Below, in pieces: positions 52,940 through 64,000 of a stretch of DNA of 64,000 nucleotides (position 1 is the stretch's first letter; each line of letters opens with the position of its first letter). The DNA is taken from the NCBI RefSeq assembly GCF_022581195.2, contig NC_061459.1, forward strand, positions 2,976,001 to 3,040,000, in the 5' to 3' direction. The translations under genes and the position numbers were made by a program. This DNA comes from Helicoverpa zea. Lineage: Eukaryota > Arthropoda > Insecta > Lepidoptera > Noctuidae. The notes beneath the pieces were generated by a model. It was given only the letters and a program-made list of their open reading frames with translations, was not told where the DNA came from and did no database searches.

Positions 52940-55440
52940 ATAAGTAGATTACATGCTTTCTAAATTCGCATTATTCAATCAATGAACTCCCAAACACAAT
53001 GAAGGAGTTAGCTCCAATATTTGTGTTACCAGCGAATGCACTCAAGTGTACGTCGGCAAGTCCGGTTAACTTGGACAGTTTTCAATTACTAGAAGTTAGG
53101 CAGTAGGTAAGTGCATAGACCGTCAACTATTTGCAAACTTGCATAATCTTCGCCGGATCATGGCATACATAGTGCGGAGTTGGTACGTATAAATTAAAGT
53201 TGGTTCTCTATGTTGTGCTGTTATGTTTTCCGGGAATTTTTACCGAATTTAAACATAAGGACTTTGTTAGTTCCCATGGCAACAAATAAACAACAGCGTT
53301 TTCGCACTGGCGGTCTTTTCGCGCGCAACAAAAGCGGGAAATACGCTAGTATTAAAATGCTGTAACAGCGATTTCACATCAGCGGATTTTCCGCCCGTAT
53401 CCCAGTGGCGTCGTTCGGAAAAATCCAGTGGGAAAACAGCTAGTGCGAAAAAAATCTTCTTTTGTTATCATTTCACGAGAAAACATCCTGAAAACTCTGA
53501 CCTAACCTTTATACAGCTTATAAACACATACCTACATCACTTCATGGGTCCAATTACCCAATCACTGGAAACGTAAATTAAAACTTCACACATAAAATCA
53601 TGACTCGTGTAGCGGAACATAACTCACCTAACTTGGTTTTATCCGAGATTAAATGTCGCATGGTTTTAACGAGTGATTTGAGAATAATGAACCGGAGGGT
53701 GTTTAATATAGTGTTGGCAGCTTTACGAGTAATGGGGCATTGTGTTATAGTGTGATATAAAAAAAAGAGAATAGAAAAAGAGATAGTGAAGAGAGATACA
53801 AGATGAAATCTGTCGAGTTAATGATTCAGCTTTCGTCATATACTTAAATTGATTCCAAATATCACAGTGTTTGGGGTTCTAACAACTTCCTTGTCCAGTA
53901 AGTCATACGTGATACACACAGATTGTTTAACTATTGTGTCTGCAACGTGGACAGCAAAGTGGTTAAATAGTATGCGCATATTATGTCTGTGAAATAAAGT
54001 AATAAGGGTTGTTCTGTATTTTGAACATTGGCAACAGATTTTTCGGAATAAATTAATTCAATGTAAAAGAAATCACGCGCTGTATGACCGTTTTATTTTT
54101 GCCTATAAACTTCAGTGCCCCATATTTTCTTGTATTCGAACTAAAAGTCTAACCATTATAATATTCCACGCTTAACCAAACGCTCCCCGCTTGCAGTACC
54201 GCCTGGCTCACCAAAGATAGGACAGAAAACTTATATTGGCTCGAGGAGAGAGCTGCGTAAAACGTTATTGCGGGAAACAACCAGCTTACAAGTTCCTTCC
54301 CTTATCTTTTATCTTTTGTCTAAACAACCGCCATGTTTATACGACGTTCAAGTTCTCGGAACTTGCCATTTGTTAAATTAAAATGTTGCTCCAGTTCCGA
54401 TTCGATTTTCTTTGTGGTTCAGTGTGTTTTTTGTTTCGTTTGCTCTGTATTTACTGTTGGATATTTTTATATGGAAGTAGCTTCTACCTGTGATTTCACC
54501 CGTTTGAAGGGAGCTCTTGACTATTAATGTGTGAACCACATTTCATTTAAGGTGGTTTAGTAGTTTGTGTGAAAGAAACACAGAGTTACTTTCGCATTTA
54601 AAACATTAGCTAGCATTATGACCTAATGTTGTTGCGTTTTAATGAGAAAGTGTGAACCGATGCCTGTCTAACTTTTCTGCTTCTCTCGGGTTTCATTGAA
54701 AGCAGAAAGCAATTTCAACCACATACTAAAGAAAAATACGTAATTAATTCAATAATGTAGTTATGAAGCGATACAAATTATAAAGATATGAAACGACCAT
54801 TTAACGTTGTATCTATTTCTCTGAGAATAAAGAATTTTCATTGACCTGAATTCAGAGCCATTTTAGCAGGATTTAGTAGAACTCGCTTCTTTAATTCTAA
54901 AAAAGATTTCTATACAACCCGTGTTTTCTACAAAAGATAAGGTTTCTTTGCTCGCCAGATTTATGTTTCGGATAGTAAATTTTACGAAATAGCCTTTAGA
55001 GAAAACTACGCAACAAGAAATACCTTATTGTGTCAGAAAACTTTAAATTATGTTTTAGGAAAACAACTGGTTATTACTTTCTTGTATAACAATTAAGTAA
55101 TTCAATGAGACTGGGCTGTAAAGAACAACTAAATTCTCACGGACACAAAGTTCTTTACTACAACAATTTAAATATAAAATACTAACTTCTTATAAAATAT
55201 TTAATTGTTATCTAAAACTATTCAATTACTGTAGATTTTTTGTTTAATTTACTCTGTAAAAAGAAATAACCTCCAATTTACAATGTCTGAATAATTTGGT
55301 TTTGAGAAGTTTAATGCAAAAGTGGAAAACATAGAAAAGCTTCTGACATTAAACTACACAAAAAACTGTAAGAATTTTCACTGTCCATGAAATATTTTTA
55401 TTAAGCCTAAGTTACTATGGACGTCTGACATTGTTCTTTA
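52940..55440. other. Intergenic stretch
   Basis: No gene called. A GC-richer patch at 53285-53430 includes TTTTCGCGCGC (53316-53326) and GCGGGAAAT (53334-53342), which look like E2F-type sites. An open frame of 64 codons at 54333-54527 has a fair start context (CCGCCATG) and a hydrophobic centre but no recognisable features. Confidence 0.5.
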
Positions 55441-55464
55441 GCAATTATGCTAAATTCTAATAAC

Positions 55465-55565
55465 AGCCTCCAAAACGCCTCACCCTTTACCACTGCCGAT
55501 GTCTTATTGCTGGGAAGAAGAAGTGGCGCAACAAACTCCCCAGCAACACAATATTTTGTCTCTTT
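55465..55565 (+). repeat. Retroposon fragment (AAGAAGTGGCGCAACAAACT)
   Basis: CTCACCCTTTACCACTGCCG and AAGAAGTGGCGCAACAAACT resemble a common lepidopteran retroposon also present at 17.7 kb. The surrounding short open frames are not called. Confidence 0.4.
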
Positions 55566-56432
55566 GGTTGTCTACATATCTATAGAATCGTCAGAATGTC
55601 TAAAAATTTTAGTTCTAGTAGTACTATGGCATGTACAGTTTGCACTGCAAATGCGGGATGGTGTTATTCGTCCTCCATGGTCAATGCTTTTGTAGAATAC
55701 TTTGTTTATGAATTGTTGGAGGTTTTAAAACATATTTGTCTGAAAATTATGAGTACAATTTTGAATACCACTACTAAATGTAAAGAATTTGTCTTACAAG
55801 TTAAAATTACTAGCTAATTCGCGATCAAACATAGTAGAATTCGATCTAAATTAGTGATGGATATAACAGCTACAAGACGTGATAATTAACCTAAAGTCAA
55901 GAAAGAAACTAACTCATTTCCGCATTAATAAAACAAGCAAGGATGACCTCAGGCCTAATAAACTGTAACCCATGTGCACTAACTATGTATGCCGAGGCAT
56001 GTACTAAATTTAGAAACTAATCCAAGCAAAGTTAACATAGAATCTAGCGTAGTCTACGTACAAACTTCTCGTTTACAGCGTTAGCCAAAAAATTAGAAAG
56101 TACAAACGTTGCCTAAATAACTTCACGACAGACGCTTGAATTAAAAGGGGCAACCGCGCGTATACTCAACTTTTTTACCCTTTCGAGTTTGCAGCACCTG
56201 CGTTGCTTAAATTATGTAAATACAATTTAATTCAAAGTCCTTTGTAATCTTTTACTTTCAAATTTTCGGGGAAATTGACTTATTTAAGCATACGAGTTTT
56301 TTGGAGTTTTTTTTCTGTGATGAAAAAGGAGTATTGTGTTTTGTTTTGGGGTGTTAATCCCGGTAGCTCGGTGGCACGTGTCCTTCTTTTCGAGATACCT
56401 AAATAGATTTACAAGTACTACCAGTACCTATA

Positions 56433-56436
<4 letters not shown>

Positions 56437-56477
<41 letters not shown>

Positions 56478-56633
56478 GACGTCAAAAATCATCAAATGAC
56501 CCCTTCCGCTGTGGGTTAGCAGCGGAGAGGGAGTGTCAGACTCTTACTGACTAAAAACCGTCGTGTTCCGTCATGGGCCTTTTATGTACCAGGGCCGCGG
56601 TATCTCTTTCGAACAACCCGCAGCCCCGGCGGG
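56437..56633 (-). mobile_element. R1-type short 3' tail with 17-bp TSD
   Basis: Direct repeats ACCAGTACCTATACCTT at 56420-56436 and 56634-56650 enclose a ~40-nt T run (poly(A) on the minus strand) and ~157 bp of 3' UTR ending at CAACCCGCAGCCCCGGCGGG. The TSD shows that this very short piece is itself a complete insertion. The long poly(A) and high identity to the 21 kb copy point to a recent event. Confidence 0.9.
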
Positions 56634-56659
56634 ACCAGTACCTATACCTTGGACTACGT

Positions 56660-57820
56660 CTGATAGCGATATGCCGAAGAAGAGTAACAGATGTAGTGTA
56701 TAAGAATCGATAAAATAGACATGGCGTAAAGTAGTAATTTTTACTACAGTCATGGTACGCTGTTATGCTAAACCGATAGGACTAATTGGCGATGACATTT
56801 AATATGGAGAGAGGTAACTCAGAGAAAAGGATTCTGAAGATGCGCGTAGAAGCTTTTTACTCAGGTATAAAAATAAAAAATTTGGTTTACATATAGGTAA
56901 CCGCATTATGTACTTCAGTAATCAAATATTTGGTAAATATTTTGGCTTGTCTCAATGTCGTCAATTCTAGACATTCAACCTCTTTACTGCTACCTTACAC
57001 GTGTCTCTCAAAAAGACATTATGTAAATAATGTGTAACAACTTATTTAAATGTCTATTTACAGTGTCTGGAACTAAGTAAATGTTTTCATTAAAAAAACT
57101 TTGCATAAGTGAAGAGTATGACATTCAGTAGGTAATTTGCATATTTCGGGTTCCAAATTGAAGTTGACGTAAAAGTGATATAGATTTTTAATTTTGTATA
57201 AATGTTTTATGTTTTATCAACCACGCTTCTGTATCTCAGTTACCGGTACTGTGAACAATGATAGCCACAATGACCAGTTTATTTTGTTGATTTGCCTTTA
57301 ATTTTTTTTGTTAAAAATTTACATTAAATAAAGTTCCTTTGAAGTATCATGGTATCTTCCATGCTATAAAATTGTGTTATTGAAATATAGTGCATGAAAG
57401 TAACCACGAAATGCATTTTAAAAAACTGACAATTTCAATATTACTATTCTTACACATGATTAAATTACAATATGCATACAAACATTGATATCATTGTGTC
57501 AATTCATTTTCAATTTCAATTTAAACAACATTATTCTATCATATCACCTGTATTAATAAACTTGACAGTACAAAAGCATCCGATATTTCCTTTCCATCAA
57601 TATTCAACCGAATTTCGGACGAATCGAACCTGTTTTTACTGTACATATTTTCATAAAAAGGTATGTTATTATTTTACAATTATTTTGATTTATTTGACTA
57701 TTCAATGGAACAGCATTCGATACGAAAAACTAACAAAATATTTTGACCGTAACTGAATTGTGAAATGTTGATCGGTGAATATAAAATTATTTTATTGACT
57801 AATAAATGATATAAGTACTT
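56660..57820. other. Intergenic stretch
   Basis: AT-rich; the 94-codon open frame at 57472-57756 has no recognisable features. No repeat recognised. Confidence 0.5.
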
Positions 57821-57828
57821 CATGTTAA

Positions 57829-58265
57829 TGAGGGTTTTCTAAAATGGCGTCCACGAGGTGGCAGCACCGAGTCGTCAGGTCCAGGTAACTGTCAAAGTGC
57901 TTATCTTTACTATGAATAGTGAACGATTTTAGTGTTTTTTTTTATTTTATAATTAAAGCACTGCATTATTGTTTTACTACTGAGGTTGAGTAAATAAAAA
58001 AAACTAAATCATATTGTGTTAACAAATTTTTCAACAAGCTTTTCCTTAGTACCAGTGACTTTTGCACCCTCTCTCTTAGCTCAATTTTTAGTTCGGAAAC
58101 CTTATTCTGACCGTAGTCCATAATAAAATCAATAACACTTCCAATATAACAGAATTTCAATAAACAATAAGTTCCGACCCTACAATTCCATACTATTTGA
58201 CAGCTGTTTGGACCTGACGCATACGAAGCGCCGCCTGGCGGCAGAAAAAGTATCGAAAACCCTCA
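57829..58265. mobile_element. TIR element with TGAGGGTTTTC ends (437 bp)
   Basis: TGAGGGTTTTC at 57829-57839 and its complement GAAAACCCTCA at 58255-58265. Subterminal GC-richer modules GGCGTCCACGAGGTGGCAG and GAAGCGCCGCCTGGCGGCAG are also loosely inverse to each other, as are AGGTCCAGGTAACTGTCAAA and TTTGACAGCTGTTTGGACCT. Possible degenerate 8-bp target repeat (CATGTTAA / TTTGTGAA). There is no transposase frame. Confidence 0.75.
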
Positions 58266-58352
58266 TTTGTGAAAATTGACGCTTCAATGTGTACTTAAAA
58301 AAAATGACTTAAAATGAGGTAACATAGTCCTATAAATAGTCTATGGTTGAAC

Positions 58353-59320
58353 CATAGACATAATATTAGTAAACAGGACTGCGCATATAAACCCAAAAAA
58401 CGAGCCGAGTGAAACAGTTAGTACGGAGGCTGTCTGTCCCTTTCTAATAGGGTGACTATGAGATTAAGCTATGTGAGACAAATCCGAATTTGCTAAGATT
58501 ATTAAACACAGATTAGTATTGAAGTTTTAACTTACGCAGTTTGTGACCTTAAGATACTAATAAAGGCTTTTAATAATTAGCGGAAATTAGCAGTATAAAA
58601 GCAAGAAAATTCGAAGTGAAGACTGTTTTTTTTGTATTTCTACTTCATATATAGACTGCTGAGCCATTTATGTCGCCTTTCTTCATTTTTGGGAAGCTAT
58701 AACAATAGTACAACAGTTTTAAAATCCATCACCCATATTTTGACTCGTTACAAGAATTCATGGGCACCCTAGTTTTTTGGTTTACGAAAATGTTATTATT
58801 AGCTAACCTGTGGAACGATATATTGCAACCACCATAGGATTCACTTTTGCAAGTAGAAACGCAACACTTTTTCACCATTTTAATAGTTTAAATTGATTTA
58901 ATACAAAAAAATATAAACAAAATTTTAAATGCTGATTACGCGCCAAGAATGTTCAGGGTTACCGCTAGAAAATAAAAAAAAGCAAAATAAAAATTTATGT
59001 TGTTTATGTTTTAATAATAAATATGAATAAATTAATGCGATTGTTATTAATTTGTTGACTTACAATTGTTAAAATAAGATAAAAATATAAGTGATTCAAT
59101 TGTTTTTGGGAAGACAAAACTTTTGATCACAACATTTTTTTATGCTGGCAAGGTGTTAGAAAGAGACAAACAGCCTCGGTTCGAACTATCCCTCTCGGCT
59201 CGGATTTGCCTCTGTGTATTATGCAACCAATTTAGTACCTTATTGCGTTAGAATAGAGTTCATTTTCGTAAATATATATTTTGAGCGTGCGCAATCTTGT
59301 TTAGTAATATTATATCTATG
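58353..59320. mobile_element. hAT-like non-autonomous element (968 bp) with 8-bp TSD
   Basis: Ends CATAGACATAATATTAGTAA and the complement of TTACTAATATAATATCTATG-type sequence form inverted repeats of about 33 bp (with CAGGACTGCGCA / TGCGCAATCTTG inside). They are flanked by an exact 8-bp direct repeat GGTTGAAC at 58345-58352 and 59321-59328. An 8-bp target repeat is the rule for hAT and some P-like transposons. No long open frame inside. Confidence 0.82.
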
Positions 59321-59668
59321 GGTTGAACATGCTGTTTGATTAACTGTCAAAAGCTCTTTTGATTTATGTACATAGATTATGTATCATTGGCAGGAAAGTA
59401 TATATAGGAAATAAATAAATATAGGAAAATATATAAAAATTACATGTTTGACAAATAATCAAATATTTAGTAGAATAGAATTTTCGTTTGTAGAATTTAC
59501 TAGCAGCCTAACTTGGCTGTGAACGAGTTATTAAATCGTACAAAGGCAACGTTTTTTTCATGAATCGGTATCTGTATATTGGTGAAAACCACATGGAAAT
59601 AATAACGATCACGAACAGACAAAAACTCGATGGCACCTAGAGAAGATATAGATATGGTTTTTTTGCAG

Positions 59669-60357
59669 ATGTATGTCAAGGTCGTTGGGGCGTTAGTACT
59701 ACTTCTAGTACTATTCAGACTCTCTGTTGAAGCTGCTCACAGTAAGTAGACAAAGGCGAATTATTAACTAGCTTACTAGTTTCCCTCGCGTGGTGTGTTG
59801 ATAAAAAATAGCCTATGTGTTAATTCAGGGTATCACATAACTACATACCGAATTTCAACCAAATCGGTCCAGCTGTTTTTGCGTGAAATAGTAACAAACG
59901 TATATTATTATCCACACATTCTCACAAACCTTCACATTTATAATATTAGATATAATATTAAAAGGATTATTATAAAGGAGACTTTCATATCTCAATATAT
60001 TTTTTACGATAGGTATACTTTTTTTATTTAAAATTTTCTTGTTTCCGCCAAAGTAGTTTCCTTGGTATTCGATAAATCTAGAACTGATTTAAGTTATTAA
60101 CTAGAGAAACTTGGATATTATTTATAGGGATATGAAAGGTGGAATTACTAAACAATTGTTCATACATATTCTGGTTTAATTTCCTGTGCCGATTTTCTGA
60201 AAACATGCCTAGTTCTAGTTCTAGTAGCAAAGGAAATATAGGCTAATTATCTCAACTTAAATAAGCTTTCAAAACTAATTTACAACTTCTAAGTTTACGA
60301 TTATTTTATTTACAGGTGGAATGAACTTAACTGAGTATATCAACCCCGATTCTTAAT
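59669..60357 (+). CDS. Candidate 37-residue secreted peptide, two exons
   Basis: Exon A 59669-59741 and exon B 60317-60357, joined CACA|GTAAGT ... TTATTTACAG|GTGGA in phase 1. The product begins MYVKVVGALVLLLVLFRLSV, a textbook signal peptide (cleavage expected near VEA-A), and ends SGMNLTEYINPDS, so the mature peptide would be only about 14-17 residues with one NLT sequon and no cysteine or dibasic site. AATAAA follows at 60413-60418, 56 nt after the stop. TTTTTTTGCAG precedes the ATG directly, so a noncoding 5' exon may exist; alternatively translation starts at an in-frame ATG at 59630. I do not recognise the family. Correct phase, splice sites, signal peptide and polyadenylation signal argue together for a real small gene. 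Confidence 0.5.
59785..59970 (-). mobile_element. Helitron-like repeat inside the small-peptide intron
   Basis: AAAAATAGCCTATGTGTTAA, ACATACCGAATTTCAACCAA, ATCGGTCCAGCTGTTTTTGC and CTCACAAACCTTCACATTTA are the complement of the repeat at 50.6 kb. Confidence 0.65.
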
Positions 60358-60412
60358 AAGCACGAGTATGTGAGTGCTAAGATATTTTTGATACAGGAAT
60401 TATGTTTAACCA

Positions 60413-60418
60413 AATAAA
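60413..60418 (+). terminator. Polyadenylation signal AATAAA of the small-peptide gene
   Basis: Canonical AATAAA 56 nt after the stop codon, followed by a T/G-containing stretch (GGATTTGTTACG). Confidence 0.45.
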
Positions 60419-60429
60419 GGATTTGTTAC

Positions 60430-62690
60430 GATAAGTATTTATTTTGCTTTAACGTTCACCTTACTTCCTAAGGAAGGATTTTACTGGTGTTCAGCACCGT
60501 GACGCACACGAATGGTACTTCTAGTCTACTCGCTTTAGCAAATTGCGTGTGAGCATTTTTAAAGTGTACGCGAACCGGCAATTTTTGTGCTAAAATGAGA
60601 TTCATGCCAATTCGAAAGCATCTGTTGTACAAATTTAAAACATAAAGTGATATTTTTCCAACTTTGTTTACTACAATACCTTATTAATTACCCAAAAAAT
60701 CTATTGGGAATCCAATTTTAACATTTACTAAAAATACAGAACGCCCACATTGTCAAGTGCAATGGCGCAAAAGAACCAACATTGTTTAATTTTAAATTTT
60801 CTTCAGTAACCGTAAACTTCTTGAATTAATTTATTAATTTTACGCTCAAAGTTCTGCCACATCTGTACAAATAATTACTTTTGTTTAAATTCAATAAGAC
60901 TTCAGAATTGTTGTCGATTGGCTGAATTGCAATTTGGTATGAAATTGGAGATTTAACAATGTTGTTAACAATTTGGGCCTAATAAGCCGTGAGAAAATCA
61001 ATTTCCCCCAAAAAAAGTTTGTCAAATGACTTATTAATCTGTTCAACGCATAAATTGTACAGCATGAGAGGTCAATAGGATAGAATTGTTTATTAAAACT
61101 ATCTGGGACACTGAAACATTATCTACTATCACCATAAAGAGGAACACAGGGGAAACTTATAGGGCTACACACATTCAGGTATAGTTTTCTCTTTTTTACT
61201 GAACATATGGTGAACACTAAGAAGGCCATAATTCATATGAACCCGGTTTGATAGGTGGTATTCCAAAACCTAGGTCTGAAAATGTACGCCTTATTGCTCT
61301 TTTGAATAAATCGCCCTAGAAAAATATTTATGCACGTGTACAATTTTTTGTTGAAACTAACTGATAAAATTGGGACAGCACGTGTAACAAATAACATTGA
61401 AACCGACATATTTTGGCACTACGAAATATTCAGGCACATTTTTTAAAACCTCGATGTATTAAAAAAAGCTGAACCGACAACTACACAAAGGGTGATTTTA
61501 GGAAATAAGCTTTAAAACTAATAATCCAAATTGATCTCTTGGGTCCCACCTGTGTCTTGAAGGTACTATTTCGTTCATCCGGATCAAAATGACCTATAAT
61601 AAATATGTCCTTTCTTAGGCTTCAGACTATGTGTGTACCAAATTGCATTCACATCAGATTAGGAGTTCTGGTTTAAGGTTAGAAAGAGAGACAGAGTGCC
61701 TTTCGCATTTGGTCAGTTTTTTAGTACCATTTCGAATAATTTCGATACAAACTATGGAATGAACCGGAACGATTTAAAAGATTTTGTATTATTATTTAAA
61801 AGATTTCTGCAACTCGCAAAATAAGTAGCAGTATTCGTACCCATAAAAATAGCCTATAGATTATAATAACGGCCTACACTATGGATTACAATATTATCAT
61901 CCTCCTACACTATTCCCATAAAAATAAACAAACGACCCACATGCATAGAACCATTAACCTACTTCGCCTACATAAAAATAAAATGCATAAACTAAAATAA
62001 AAAAAAAATGTCGTGAGCTTTCCATATTATCGCAGTGTGATGAAAATGCCTTCCGTACAAGTATTTCGAGATTTCTGTTAATATCGTGGTTTGTATCTCT
62101 TCCCTGTTATAACATAAATATATACTGAATCGTGTTATTTTATTTGCTCAAGTGAATACAGGGTGGAATGTAATATTTTTTGGTAGGTTTTCGGTTAAGC
62201 GTCCTGTGTTTGCGATAGATTTTGTTAGCTATTAAGAAGTGCAATACAATAATTTTTTAATGTAGATTTGATGAACATAAGATCTAGATATACCTCAACT
62301 TTCCTGGCTTTGTGTGTTTGATATTAATTCGAATAAAAGGTTTTAAAAAAAGCTTTATAAACAACCAGTGTTAAAACGTTTATCGTGTTTTACCAGTTTA
62401 TATTTTTATATGAAAATTGTTCATTAGATTAGAAATAACCTACTTAATGTTTTTGATATAGTGTTTTTATCACTAAAAGCTGTCAAAATTCTAACTTACT
62501 ACATAAACTGGAGACTGCCTTATATAATTATAATTTCATGACACAGTTACCTACAACTGTTAGTCTTCCTTTATATAAATAAATAAACTACAACCAACAC
62601 AGTCTTATCAAACACCCAATCAAACAAAAACAAAACTCAAACAAACTTAGACCAGTGCACACTACAGAAACAAATTCTCTATTTTGCAGC
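60430..62690. other. Intergenic stretch
   Basis: AT-rich with one Helitron-like fragment (about 61535-61650: GGTCCCACCTGTGTCTTGAA, CAAAATGACCTATAATAAAT). No gene recognised. Confidence 0.55.
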
Positions 62691-62870
62691 GTGCCATCGC
62701 TATCCCTCGCGAATTGACTGGACAGTAAGCCCGGGCTCCACTACACGCTACTCGTAAAATACTTTCTATTCAAACGTAGATCGACTGACGTTTCGATGTT
62801 TCGCCCATACCGATCCGGATTTGAAAATTTGAATGAATAAAAAATCGTATCGGCGACGCGTAACTTTTTT
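62690..62870. other. GC-richer block of unknown role
   Basis: Contains a TTTTGCAG acceptor-like site followed by a short open frame (CHRYPSRIDWTVSPGSTTRY) and several CpG-containing segments (CGTATCGGCGACGCG). It could be a terminal exon, a promoter, or neither; evidence is insufficient. Confidence 0.25.
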
Positions 62871-63391
62871 TTATTCATTTTCAATTTTAAAAGTCCTTAC
62901 CTTATTGTTTTCGATTCCTATTTCCAGTACACCACTCGATATTGGTTTATTTGAATTGAACTGTACGTAGGTTTTTTTATGAATGTTTGTGTCAGGTGTC
63001 TAGGTTTAAAAGGGTGTGTTATTTATGCTGTGTTTTGAATTTTTGTTTTGAATTTATATTTAAATTGAGGTTTTCGTTTATTGAGCATTTATATCAGAAG
63101 TACATAAAACAAGTCATAAACAAACCATATAATATCATTAGCAGGATAAATGTAAAATCAAATGATCAATTTAGGAAAGTCACAAATATTTCACAACAGA
63201 ATTTCTATCTATAACAGTAGCTATTTAATGTTAATCAAACTAATTGTTCAGCATAAATTTTGAACGTTACACAAACTAAATTGAAAACCAGATTTCAGTT
63301 TCGACAGTCCCCGTCGAGCACAGGTTGTACAAAATCAAATCAATCATTCATCATCCGTCAAAATTCACTAAAGAATGACCCTATAATATTG

Positions 63392-63665
63392 AGTCATGGA
63401 GAACAAAATGACTAGCGGAGGTGCCATAACGGAAAATCGCCTACGAAAGTAGCACACTAAAATGCGGGAGACGAGGAACGTTACTATTTTCGCCCTTATA
63501 CACCTTTTGTGGATTTGACCATTTTTAGTGATATCAAAAATCGTTGACAAACGCCTCGTTAGTTCACCCGTAACTGATTGTTTTAGCGATATATTTACAT
63601 CGTACGAATTTGACCTACAAAAAGGAGCCTGGCCTACCTGCATTATGGTATCTCTGCTCATGTTG
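63392..63665 (+). repeat. Interspersed repeat family C copy
   Basis: CATGGAGAACAAAATGACTA, GCGGAGGTGCCATAACGGAA, GACGAGGAACGTTACTATTT and, at the far end, GGAGCCTGGCCTACCTGCAT. Opposite orientation to 7.5 and 22.4 kb. The 97-codon minus frame across it is not a gene. Confidence 0.6.
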
Positions 63666-64000
63666 ATCTCGCATCCTTACTCCGTGTATTGAGTGAACGA
63701 ATTTGAAAATGGAATGAGCCGATGAGGTCGAGAGTTCTCAATAATTCCACGATATTATTCGGGACATCTATCATTTACATCATTGATCGACAGAGAGCTC
63801 TTTTGAATACAGCTGTTGAAGTCGGAATGACTTTTACGCAATGCGGATATAGGTACTCGTTCATGAAATGTTGTGTGATGTTTTTGAGAGCTAGGATTGA
63901 CGCAATTATTTTTTTGATGCTGATGCTTTTTCGTGACAGTTTGAGTACGGTTCAGAGGTTTTAGAATTGGTGCTAGAGGTTTTGTTGTTTATTTTATCTA

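Noticed and set aside
54333..54527. 64-codon open frame with fair start context
   Set aside because: No signal peptide of normal shape, no domain, no splice partner or polyadenylation signal seen; chance is the simpler explanation.
55447..55817. Two overlapping open frames
   Set aside because: The first overlaps a retroposon fragment, and the second has no recognisable motif beyond a short Cys-containing stretch.

Overview
The window is nuclear DNA from a moth or butterfly, most likely a noctuid. The evidence is an AT-rich background, a gene split by short GT-AG introns plus one very long intron, tRNA-derived SINEs with GAT-type tails, Helitron-like fragments, several short inverted-repeat (MITE-like) families and 3'-truncated R1-, RTE- and CR1/Jockey-like retrotransposons. 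Species and family names are recalled from general knowledge; no search was run.

One protein-coding gene dominates. Twelve exons on the + strand (2407-50908) join in frame into a 781-residue protein of the nose-resistant-to-fluoxetine (NRF-6) / acyltransferase-3 family. It has a signal peptide and cysteine-containing luminal domain (exons 1-3), followed by a multi-pass acyltransferase-3 membrane domain (exons 4-12). Exon 1 is separated from exon 2 by a 32.2 kb intron that holds most of the mobile elements. Exon 3 is followed by a head-to-tail array of further partial copies of itself, each about 205-211 bp and mostly still open with an intact splice donor. This is the most unusual structure in the window.

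Left edge (1-602): the terminal coding exon of an unidentified, very acidic protein, followed by intergenic DNA. Right part (51-64 kb): the 3' flank of the nrf-6-like gene with a MITE, retrotransposon tails, two larger inverted-repeat elements (57.8-59.3 kb), and a compact candidate two-exon gene (59669-60418) encoding a 37-residue secreted peptide with its own polyadenylation signal. The last 3 kb show only repeats and a GC-richer block near 62.7-62.9 kb.

Many insertions can be delimited exactly by target-site duplications read by eye: SINEs at 18.0, 25.9, 30.5 and 32.7 kb; R1-type tails at 21.0 and 56.4 kb; a poly(A) retro-insertion at 23.0 kb carrying a nested MITE; a CR1/Jockey-like element at 36.5 kb; a 968-bp hAT-like element at 58.35 kb; and a tiny 68-bp insertion at 8.9 kb. 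Four short R1-type tails end at nearly the same internal point, which suggests a recurrent reverse-transcription stop.
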